From Tabrizicola sp. (GTDB lineage Bacteria; Pseudomonadota; Alphaproteobacteria; Rhodobacterales; Rhodobacteraceae): 64,000 nucleotides of DNA. The notes beneath the pieces were generated by a model. The model was not told the origin of the DNA. It made no database searches and saw nothing but the letters and a program-made list of their open reading frames with translations. Position numbers and translations under genes: made by a program. Below, in pieces: positions 57,366-64,000 of the stretch (the first letter of the stretch is position 1; each line of letters starts with the position of its first letter). The stretch is taken from positions 1-64,000 of the forward strand of contig NZ_JAEULO010000001.1 in assembly GCF_016793705.1 (NCBI RefSeq), given 5' to 3'.

Positions 57366-58339
57366 CGTTCCACCGTCGCGGCCTGGTGGTCGTCGTAGCG
57401 GTCGCCCCAGGCCCAGCCGATGGGAAGGAGGCGGTCGATTTCGTCGCGGTCGTCGTCAGTGAGGTCGATCTCGGGGGCCATGGCCCAGGCGCGCAGGTGG
57501 TCTGCCGTGCGGGTGCCGGGGATCGGGAGGATATGCGGCGCGCGGTCGAGGAGCCAGGCGAGGGCGAGGGCGGCGGGGGTCCGGCCGCGCTGATGGGCAT
57601 AGGCGTGGAAGGCGTCGAGGCTCGCCTTGTTGTGCGGCCAGTTCTCGGGGTGGAAGCGCGGGATGCGGGTGCGGAATTCCTTCGGTGCGAAGGTGGCGGG
57701 ATCGGCCATCGGCGTGCCGAAGGCGCCGCGGGCGAGGGGAGAAAAGGGGACAAAGGCGACGCCCAGGCTGGCGCAGCGCTGGATCAGGCCAAGCTCGGGC
57801 TGCCTTGTCCAGAGCGAGTATTCGTTCTGGACGGCCATGACAGGGTGGATGGCATGGCAGCGTTCCAGCGTGTAGGGGCCGATTTCCGACAGGCCGTAGC
57901 CGAGGATTTTGCCTTCTTCGTGAAGGCGTTGCATCGTGCCCGCAAGGTCTTCCGCCGGAACCTGCGGGTCATGGCGATGGGCGTAGAAGAGCGTGACATG
58001 GTCGACCCCAAGACGCTGCAGCGAGCCTTCGAGTTCGGCGCGCAGGTGGTCGGGGCGGTTGTCGATGCGGCGGGCGGGGTCGTCGGAGAAGGCGGCCTTG
58101 GTGGCGATGTGGGGGCGGTGGCGAGAGGTCTTGAGCCATTGGCCGATGACGGTTTCGCTGATGCCCTCGCCATAACGGTTGGCGGTGTCGAGGAAGGTGA
58201 TCCCAACATCCCAGGCGGCGTCGAGGGCGCGGAGCGATTCGGCCTCGGTCGTCGGGCCGAACATGCCGCCGAACGAGAGGCAGCCCAGGCCGAGGGCCGA
58301 GACCTGGGGTCCGTTCTTGCCAAGCTGCCGCTGCCGCAT
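57356..58339 (-). CDS. Aldo/keto reductase
   Basis: 327 aa. TIM-barrel AKR: LGLGCLSFGGMFG, the catalytic Asp and Tyr in FLDTANRYGEGISE, Lys in IATKAAFSDD, and His-like region VTLFYAHRHDP; NADPH site VPFSPLARGAFG and LPIPGTRTADHL. Substrate unknown, NADPH-dependent reduction likely. It overlaps the DUF1989 gene tail to tail and lies 49 bp from the SHMT-like gene on the same strand. Confidence 0.88.
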   Translation of the reverse strand: MRQRQLGKNGPQVSALGLGCLSFGGMFGPTTEAESLRALDAAWDVGITFLDTANRYGEGISETVIGQWLKTSRHRPHIATKAAFSDDPARRIDNRPDHLRAELEGSLQRLGVDHVTLFYAHRHDPQVPAEDLAGTMQRLHEEGKILGYGLSEIGPYTLERCHAIHPVMAVQNEYSLWTRQPELGLIQRCASLGVAFVPFSPLARGAFGTPMADPATFAPKEFRTRIPRFHPENWPHNKASLDAFHAYAHQRGRTPAALALAWLLDRAPHILPIPGTRTADHLRAWAMAPEIDLTDDDRDEIDRLLPIGWAWGDRYDDHQAATVERYS

Positions 58340-58388
58340 CGCCGTCTCCTGCCGTTTGGCGGCAGAAGACGGGACGCGGCGGTAATGG

Positions 58389-59708
58389 TCAAGCGTTGAC
58401 GAAGTGCAGGCCCTGGAAGCGGGCGCGCAACGCCTTGGTGCGCGGGGCGACGGTTTCCGGGGCGTTGGAACGCAGGCCCTCGGCGATCAGGGCGGCGAGC
58501 GCCGGGGCGTCGGCGGGGGTGACGCCACGACGGACAAGCTCGGGCGTGCCGATGCGCAGCCCGTTGAGATCCCCCGCAACCTCGGCGATGGGCAGGCCGA
58601 TGCCGCAGGCCAGGAAACCGGCCTTGCGGAGGGTCTTGGAGGCCGCCTGACCGCCGCCGAAGGCTGCGGCCTCGACGGCGAACTGGTGCGAGGTGGTGGC
58701 GCCGCGATCGGCGGCGAAGACCGGGAGGCCGAGTTTCGTCAGTTCTCCGGCCAGCGCGCGGGAAAGGTCGACCATCGCCTTGGCGTAGGCGGCCCCGTGG
58801 TCGCGCCAATCGAGGAAGGTATAGGCCAGCGCGGCGGACTTGGCGGCGTCGAAGTTGGCGGTCAGGCCGGGGAAGGCAATCGCATCAAGGCGTTGCGCGA
58901 TTTCGGCTTCGTTGGTGACGATCAGGCCGCCGGCGGGGCCGCCGAGCGACTTGTAGGTGCTCATCGTCATCAGATGCGCCCCTTCGGCCAGGGGGTCGGG
59001 AAAGGCTTCGCCCGCGATCATCCCGCACTGGTGGGCGGCGTCAAACAGGACCTTGGCGCCGACCTGATCGGCGATCTTGCGGACCTCGGCCACCGGATGC
59101 GGGAAGAGGTTCAGACTGCCGCCGACGGTGATGATCTTCGGGCGGACCGCGTGGGCCAAGTCGTGAAGCGCCGCCAGATCAACGGTGTAGCCATCGGCGT
59201 CGATGGGGGCGGGGTGGGTGGTCAGCCCGTAGAGGCCCGCGCATCCGGCAGCGTGATGGGTGACGTGGCCGCCGATGGTGCCGGGCGGCGCGATGATGCT
59301 GTCACCGGGTTTCGCCAGCGCCATGAAGCCGTAGAGATTGGCGAGCGCGCCCGATGCGACGCGGATTTCGGCATAGCGCGCGTGGAACACCTCGGCAGCG
59401 AGTTCGGCGGCGATGACTTCGATTTCCTCGATGGCTTCCAGTCCCATCTCGTACTTGTCGCCGGGATAGCCAAGCGAGGGGCGCGAACCGATGCCGGAGG
59501 CCAGCGCTGCCTCGGCCTTCGGGTTCATCACATTGGTCGCGGGGTTCAGGTTGAAGCAGTCCTGATCGTGGATCTCTCGGTTCTTCGCGATGAGGGCGTC
59601 AAGCCGCCCGGAAACGCTGGCCGATGCTTTGCCAGCATCGGCGGCGAGGCGCTGGATGTAGGTTTCGCAGGCGGTGGGAACCCAGGGGCGGGGAGCGAGA
59701 TGGGGCAT
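58389..59708 (-). CDS. SHMT-like PLP-dependent enzyme (glyA paralogue)
   Basis: 439 aa from ATG 59708. Fold-type I: GYPGDKYEMGLEAIEEIEVI, VLFDAAHQCGMIAGEAFPDP and the PLP lysine in MSTYKSLGGPAGGLIV. The organisation follows serine hydroxymethyltransferase, but the active-site lysine segment differs from the TTHKTLRGPRG of housekeeping GlyA. It may act on alpha-methylserine, threonine or a related amino acid. The LysR-type gene divergent to it across 87 bp is the likely regulator. Confidence 0.75.
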   Translation of the reverse strand: MPHLAPRPWVPTACETYIQRLAADAGKASASVSGRLDALIAKNREIHDQDCFNLNPATNVMNPKAEAALASGIGSRPSLGYPGDKYEMGLEAIEEIEVIAAELAAEVFHARYAEIRVASGALANLYGFMALAKPGDSIIAPPGTIGGHVTHHAAGCAGLYGLTTHPAPIDADGYTVDLAALHDLAHAVRPKIITVGGSLNLFPHPVAEVRKIADQVGAKVLFDAAHQCGMIAGEAFPDPLAEGAHLMTMSTYKSLGGPAGGLIVTNEAEIAQRLDAIAFPGLTANFDAAKSAALAYTFLDWRDHGAAYAKAMVDLSRALAGELTKLGLPVFAADRGATTSHQFAVEAAAFGGGQAASKTLRKAGFLACGIGLPIAEVAGDLNGLRIGTPELVRRGVTPADAPALAALIAEGLRSNAPETVAPRTKALRARFQGLHFVNA

Positions 59709-59795
59709 GGCGGTCTCCTTTCGAGGAAGCCTAGCCAGCGCCGGGCTTGCGCACAAATCAGTTCTGCGGAAAATTAGGGTCAGGAAAGTTGAGCC

Positions 59796-60665
59796 ATGCC
59801 CGTCGCCCCGCCACCCCTGACCCGGTTGCCACTGAACGCGCTGCGTGCCTTCGAGGCGGCGGCGCGGACCGGGGCTTTCACGCTCGCGGCGGCAGAACTG
59901 GGGGTGACGCCCGGAGCGGTGACGGCGCATGTGAAGGCCCTGGAGGACCGGCTGGGGGCCGCATTGTTCGAGCGGCAGGCGCGGGGGGTGCGGCTGACGG
60001 GTCTGGGGCTGGCGGCGGTGGAGGAACTGACCGGGGCATTCGATGCGCTGGCCGGGGCGGAGGCGCGGTTGCGCGCGTTGGCGCTGCCGCAGGAGGTGCA
60101 TATCGCCACCTTGCCCGCGATTGCGCAGCTGTGGCTCTCGCCCCGGCTCCCGGCGCTGAGGGCGGCGGCGCCGGAGATTTCGGTTTCCATCACCGCGCTT
60201 GAGGCCCCGCCGAACCTGAAGCGCAGCCTGCATGACCTGAGCCTGTTTCCGGCGGAAAGCGGTGGCAGGCTGGTGGCTGAGGATGCGCTGTTTCCCGTGT
60301 GTTCCCCGGGTTTGGCGGCGCGGTTGGCGCGGCTGGACGACCTGTCCGGACTGCCCTGCCTGTCGGATACGGCCTGGGACCGGGACTGGGAGGTCTGGTT
60401 GGAGGCGGTCGGTGTCAAGGTGGCGGTGCGGGGGCCGGTCTTCTCGCTTTATGCGCTGGCGGTGGAAGAGGCGGTGAACGGTGCCGGCGTGCTGATGGGG
60501 CACGGGCCGCTGGTCGCCGGGCACCTGGAACGGGGTGCGCTTGTCGCGCCGTTTCCGCAAAGAGTCAGGCTGATGGAGGGATTCCGGCTGTGGTCCGCCC
60601 GCCCGATGCAGCCGGGAAGTGCGGCGGTGCTGGTGGCGGAGTTTCTGGTCGGGACTGGGCAATAG
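59796..60665 (+). CDS. LysR-family regulator, GcvA-like
   Basis: 289 aa. LPLNALRAFEAAARTGAFTL followed by AAAELGVTPGAVTAHVKALE is the GcvA-type helix-turn-helix; LFERQARGVRLTGLG follows. C-terminal effector domain of the periplasmic-binding type. Divergent to the SHMT-like gene, with an AT-rich 87-bp spacer suited to LysR binding. GcvA regulates glycine cleavage elsewhere, consistent with a one-carbon or glycine-related target, but this is inference. Confidence 0.85.
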   Translation: MPVAPPPLTRLPLNALRAFEAAARTGAFTLAAAELGVTPGAVTAHVKALEDRLGAALFERQARGVRLTGLGLAAVEELTGAFDALAGAEARLRALALPQEVHIATLPAIAQLWLSPRLPALRAAAPEISVSITALEAPPNLKRSLHDLSLFPAESGGRLVAEDALFPVCSPGLAARLARLDDLSGLPCLSDTAWDRDWEVWLEAVGVKVAVRGPVFSLYALAVEEAVNGAGVLMGHGPLVAGHLERGALVAPFPQRVRLMEGFRLWSARPMQPGSAAVLVAEFLVGTGQ

Positions 60666-60673
60666 CAAAAGAT

Positions 60674-60699
60674 CCAGGAGTTTTCTAGAAAATTCCTGG
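60674..60699. terminator. Terminator hairpin between LysR and deoD
   Basis: CCAGGA-G-TTTTC-TA-GAAAA-T-TCCTGG, a nearly perfect stem between convergent genes, with internal AT pairs. Confidence 0.6.
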
Positions 60700-60726
60700 G
60701 CTTGTCCCGCGCTTTGGCCCTCTGGC

Positions 60727-61431
60727 CTAGCCGGAGGCCGCTTCCAGCGCGATCTCGATCATGGAGCCGAAGCTGCGTTCGCGCTGGTCGGCGGGCAGCG
60801 CCTCGCCCGTGGTGATGTGGTCGGACACGGTGAGGACCGCAAGCGCCCGGGCGCCGTGACGTGCGGCGACCATGTAAAGCTCGGCCGCTTCCATCTCGAC
60901 CCCCAGGCAGCCGTGGCGGAGCAGTTGTTCGGACAGGTCCGGGCGTTCGTCGTAGAAGGTGTCAGAGGAGTAGATGCCGCCGACATGGACGGGGGTGCCC
61001 TTCGCGGTGGCGGCCGCGTAGGCCTTGGACAGCAGGCCGAAATCCGCGCAGGGGGCGAAGTTCAGCTCCTTGAAGATGGTCCGCGAGGGGGAGCCGATGG
61101 TGGAGGCGGTCTGTGCGAGGATCACGTCGCGGACCTTGACATGCGTGGGCAAGGCTCCTGCAGAGCCGATGCGGATCAGCGTTCTTGCGCCATAGTCGCG
61201 GATCAGTTCGTTGGCATAGATCGAGAGCGAGGGCATCCCCATGCCCGAGCCGTGGATGGTGACGCGGTGGCCGTTCCAGATGCCGGTGTAGCCCAGCATC
61301 CCGCGGACCTCGTTCACCAGGACGGCGTCCTTGAGAAAGGTCTGCGCAGCCCAGCGGGCGCGGTAGGGGTCGCCGGGCAGAAGCACGGTTTCAGCGATGT
61401 CCCCGGGCTTGGCGCCGATGTGAAAGGTCAT
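60727..61431 (-). CDS. deoD: Purine-nucleoside phosphorylase
   Basis: 234 aa. [56 protein letters not shown] and [20 protein letters not shown] are DeoD (hexameric PNP) signatures, with the catalytic Asp in SDHITTG. It phosphorolyses purine (deoxy)nucleosides to the base plus sugar 1-phosphate. Single gene, with no other salvage gene adjacent. Confidence 0.95.
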   Translation of the reverse strand: MTFHIGAKPGDIAETVLLPGDPYRARWAAQTFLKDAVLVNEVRGMLGYTGIWNGHRVTIHGSGMGMPSLSIYANELIRDYGARTLIRIGSAGALPTHVKVRDVILAQTASTIGSPSRTIFKELNFAPCADFGLLSKAYAAATAKGTPVHVGGIYSSDTFYDERPDLSEQLLRHGCLGVEMEAAELYMVAARHGARALAVLTVSDHITTGEALPADQRERSFGSMIEIALEAASG

Positions 61432-61517
61432 GTCCGCGTCCCCCTGCGGGAGTCAGGGTTTGCGCGCGCGCCCTGCGTTCCCGTACTTCTTCCGGTCCAA
61501 CTGCACTGTTCCGTGGC

Positions 61518-61537
61518 CTTGTCTGCCTGTAGACAAG
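61518..61537. promoter_or_regulatory. Inverted repeat CTTGTCT-N6-AGACAAG upstream of deoD
   Basis: Perfect 7-bp arms about 90-105 bp upstream of the deoD start. May be an operator. The rest of 61432-61704 contains no gene that I can support. Confidence 0.35.
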
Positions 61538-61704
61538 CGAGCGGCCTGCGACATTAATGCGGCGCGCGCTTGCGACGGGCAAGAGCGGAAACGTTGGTGG
61601 TGCTGGACTTGCGCTGCCACCGAGCCGCATGAGGCGGATCGACGCCGACCCCGCACGCTCACGGGTCGGATTGCGGCCCGCGCCTGAAGGGGGCTCGAGG
61701 TAGC

Positions 61705-62064
61705 TTAATGCCCTTGCGCGGCGAGGGTGCTGAAGCTCGCGCGGTTGCCGCAGAAATGCGCTTCGGACGGTCGGGCGGCGTCCCCCTTGGCCAGCACGCG
61801 CGCGCAGGCACCACGGTCGGCGCAATGGCCGCAGACGGTGAGGAGGTCGATCCATTGCAGGTGATCGCGCTTCAGCTCCAGCTCGGAGATGCCGAAGATG
61901 CGGCCCATTGCCGTGACACGTTCGCTGATGTCGCGCGGCATGTTCAGGAAGCCGATGACCTGCTCCCGGCTCATCCCGATGTCATCAAGCTCCTGATCGG
62001 ACAGCGCGTTGACTTCTTGCACCGCGTGCAGGCGGTCGATGAGGTTGCGGATGCGGTGGAACAT
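61705..62064 (-). CDS. DUF6455 family protein with DUF1127-like start
   Basis: 119 aa. The N-terminal HAVQEVNALSDQELDDIGMS resembles the DUF1127 motif, and the C-terminal VCGHCADRGACARVLAKGDA followed by AHFCGNRASF gives a cysteine pattern CxxC...C...C typical of DUF6455. Possibly a metal-binding regulatory protein. Stands alone between deoD and ecm; no operon partner. Confidence 0.75.
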   Translation of the reverse strand: MFHRIRNLIDRLHAVQEVNALSDQELDDIGMSREQVIGFLNMPRDISERVTAMGRIFGISELELKRDHLQWIDLLTVCGHCADRGACARVLAKGDAARPSEAHFCGNRASFSTLAAQGH

Positions 62065-62214
62065 GGCGGGCTCCGGCTGGGCTGTGTGCCACCAGGATAG
62101 GCCCGGATCGGGCCCATGGGCCTTGATTTACGTCAAGCCTTTTGGGGTGGCAGGTCACTCTCGTTGAGGGATTTCCATCAACGCACTGCGCGCAAGGAGC
62201 GAAAGGCGGGCGAT

Positions 62215-64000
62215 CTATTCAGCGGCGACCTGGGCCGGATCGGCCAGTGTCACGAGGTCGAGCATGATGCGGTTCAGCTGGAAATCCTTCGGCGTGTAGA
62301 CCTGGGCCACGCCCATCGCTTTCAGGGTCTTCGCATCGTCGTCGGGGATGATGCCTCCGACGACGAGGGGTTGGCTGAGGCCCGCCTCTTGCATCAGGTC
62401 CAGCGTTTCGCGGATGAGCGGAAGGTGGCTGCCGGAGAGGATGGAAAGGCCGATCACATCGGGGGCCTTTTCGGCGGCGGCGGCGACGATTTCCTGCGGA
62501 GTCAGGCGGATGCCGTCGTAGGTGATCTCGATCCCGCAGTCGCGGGCACGGGCGGCGATCTGCTCGGCGCCGTTGGAATGACCGTCGAGGCCGGGCTTGC
62601 CGAGGAGAAGGCGGAGCGGGCGGCCGAGCTTTGTCGCCACGGCAGCCACGGCGTCGCGGACGGGCTCCAGGCCTTCGGTGCGGTTCGAGGGGTTGCGGGA
62701 GACGCCGGTCGGGGCGCGGTATTCGCCGTAGAGTTGGCGCATCGTGCCGCCCCATTCGCCGGTGGTGACGCCGGCCTTTGCGCAGGCGATGGAGGCGGGC
62801 ATGATATTCTCGCCCGACCGGGCGGCCTGCCGCAGTGCGGCGAGGGCTTCGGCGACCTTCGCCGGGTCGCGGCTTGCGCGCCAGTCGGCGAGGCGGGCGC
62901 ATTGGTCGGCCTCGGCCTTGGGGTCGGCCGTCATGATCGCGCCGTCGCCGGTGGCGAGCGGCGAGGGTTCGGTGGTGGTGAAGCGGTTGACGCCGACGAC
63001 GCTGGTCTCGCCGGATTCGATCTTCGCGAGGCGTTCGGCATTGGCTTCGACCAGGCGGGACTTCATGTAGGCGATGGCGGCGACCGCACCCCCCATCGCA
63101 TCGATATGGGCAAGTTCCTCAAGCGCGCCACGCTTGAGGCTTTCGACCTTGCGGTCCACGGCGGGGTTGCCGTCGAAGAGGTCGTCGTATTCCAGAAGGT
63201 CGGTCTCATAGGCCAGGATCTGCTGCATCCGCAGCGACCATTGCTGGTCGAAGGGACGGGGCAGGCCAAGCGCCTCGTTCCAGGCGGGCAGCTGGACGGC
63301 ACGGGCGCGGGCGTTCTTCGACAGCGTGACGGCCAGCATTTCCAGGAGGATGCGGTAGACGTTGTTCTCTGGCTGCTGTTCGGTGAGGCCGAGCGAGTTG
63401 ACCTGGACCCCGTAGCGGAAACGGCGGAAGCGGGCGTCGGTGATGCCGTAGCGGGTTTCCAGAAGCTCGTCCCAGAGGGCGGTGAAGGCGCGCATCTTGC
63501 ACAGCTCGGTCACGAAACGGATGCCGGCATTGACAAAAAAGGACATTCTCCCCGCCATTGAGGGGAAATCTGCCGCTGGAACTTTCACTTTCAGATCATC
63601 GAGCACAGCGCAGGCAGTCGCCAGCGCGAAGGCCAGCTCTTGCTCCGGCGTGGCCCCGGCCTCTTGCAGGTGGTAGCTGCACACGTTCATCGGGTTCCAC
63701 TTCGGCAGGTGCTTGCCGGTATAGGCGGCGACGTCGGTGATGAGCCGAAGCGAGGGTTCGGGCGGCAGGATGTAGGTGCCGCGCGAGAGGTATTCCTTGA
63801 TGATGTCGTTCTGCACGGTGCCTTGCAGGGCGGCGATGTCGGCGCCCTGTTCCTCGGCCACGGCGATATACAGCGCCAGAAGCCAGGGGGCGGTGGCGTT
63901 GATCGTCATCGAGGTGTTCATCTGCTCCAGCGGAATGTCACGGAACAGCGTGCGCATGTCGCCGAGATGGGCGACGGGGACGCCGACCTTGCCAACCTCG
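62215..64000 (-). CDS. ecm: Ethylmalonyl-CoA mutase, start beyond the window (partial)
   Basis: About 595 codons to the stop at 62215; the 5' end lies past 64000. RDIPLEQMNTSMTINATAPW, LPKWNPMNVCSYHLQEAGAT, NNVYRILLEMLAVTLSKNAR, YMKSRLVEANAERL and the cobalamin domain with DGHSNGAEQIAARARDCGIE (DxHxxG lower-ligand motif) and GLSILSGSHLPL. This matches the adenosylcobalamin-dependent acyl-CoA mutase MeaA/Ecm group rather than methylmalonyl-CoA mutase. It converts ethylmalonyl-CoA to methylsuccinyl-CoA in the same pathway as Mcl2 and Mch. Confidence 0.9.
   Translation of the reverse strand, partial: EVGKVGVPVAHLGDMRTLFRDIPLEQMNTSMTINATAPWLLALYIAVAEEQGADIAALQGTVQNDIIKEYLSRGTYILPPEPSLRLITDVAAYTGKHLPKWNPMNVCSYHLQEAGATPEQELAFALATACAVLDDLKVKVPAADFPSMAGRMSFFVNAGIRFVTELCKMRAFTALWDELLETRYGITDARFRRFRYGVQVNSLGLTEQQPENNVYRILLEMLAVTLSKNARARAVQLPAWNEALGLPRPFDQQWSLRMQQILAYETDLLEYDDLFDGNPAVDRKVESLKRGALEELAHIDAMGGAVAAIAYMKSRLVEANAERLAKIESGETSVVGVNRFTTTEPSPLATGDGAIMTADPKAEADQCARLADWRASRDPAKVAEALAALRQAARSGENIMPASIACAKAGVTTGEWGGTMRQLYGEYRAPTGVSRNPSNRTEGLEPVRDAVAAVATKLGRPLRLLLGKPGLDGHSNGAEQIAARARDCGIEITYDGIRLTPQEIVAAAAEKAPDVIGLSILSGSHLPLIRETLDLMQEAGLSQPLVVGGIIPDDDAKTLKAMGVAQVYTPKDFQLNRIMLDLVTLADPAQVAAE

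Noticed and set aside
61432..61704. Minus-strand open frames upstream of deoD
   Set aside because: Arg/Pro-rich translations with no motif, and they disagree with codon use of neighbours.

Overview
The window comes from a high-GC alphaproteobacterium, almost certainly of the Rhodobacteraceae (Rhodobacter/Paracoccus/Tabrizicola-like). The evidence is the gene content and local order (rpmH-rnpA-yidD, argB with a small ferredoxin, mdh/suc/lpd and sdh clusters, DUF484-xerC, phosphatidylcholine synthase, ethylmalonyl-CoA pathway enzymes), strong G/C bias at third codon positions, and short intergenic hairpin repeats typical of this family. No origin, rRNA, CRISPR array, prophage or conjugative module is visible. 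The only RNA gene I can support is one tRNA-Arg(ACG).

Layout. 1-0.8 kb: 3' end of a glycerate 2-kinase gene, an internally deleted IS481-type element, and the tRNA. 0.8-14 kb: histidine kinase, rpmH-rnpA-yidD, then a minus-strand block yidC-MOSC-engB with EAL and ttcA genes, a pentapeptide protein, an SDR, and argB-ferredoxin-sixA. This arrangement looks like one inversion of an ancestral yidD-...-yidC-MOSC-engB-argB order. 14-26 kb: ileS with a compositionally foreign editing domain, LysR/DUF1127/MGMT genes, transporters, pcs, xerC-DUF484, and the haem genes hemE and hemC. 27-47 kb: a TCA-cycle region on the minus strand (mdh, sucC, sucD, sucA, sucB, lpd) interspersed with unrelated inserted genes: a low-GC lipoprotein between sucC and sucD, glycosyltransferases, secreted proteins, and a DNA methyltransferase gene broken by a PemK/MazF-like toxin cassette. 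47-51 kb: TSUP transporter, an Ada N-terminal fragment, and ethylmalonyl-CoA pathway genes (mcl2, mch). 52-56 kb: sdhCDAB with two small lipoproteins between sdhA and sdhB. 56-64 kb: DUF1989, aldo/keto reductase, SHMT-like enzyme with a divergent LysR regulator, deoD, DUF6455, and the start-truncated ethylmalonyl-CoA mutase gene running off the right edge.

How genes work together. OdhA/SucA, SucB and Lpd form 2-oxoglutarate dehydrogenase; SucCD makes succinate; SdhCDAB oxidises it; Mdh oxidises malate. Mcl2, Mch and Ecm belong to the ethylmalonyl-CoA route for assimilating acetyl-CoA, which feeds the same cycle.

Most notable signal: the palindrome GTGATCAC occurs three times at exact 21-bp steps upstream of sucC and twice at the same 21-bp step upstream of sdhC. 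This suggests a common phased operator for two TCA operons 12 kb apart. Other strong signals are the mosaic ileS editing domain, the toxin cassette inside the methyltransferase gene, and the foreign lipoprotein embedded with start/stop overlap in sucCD.
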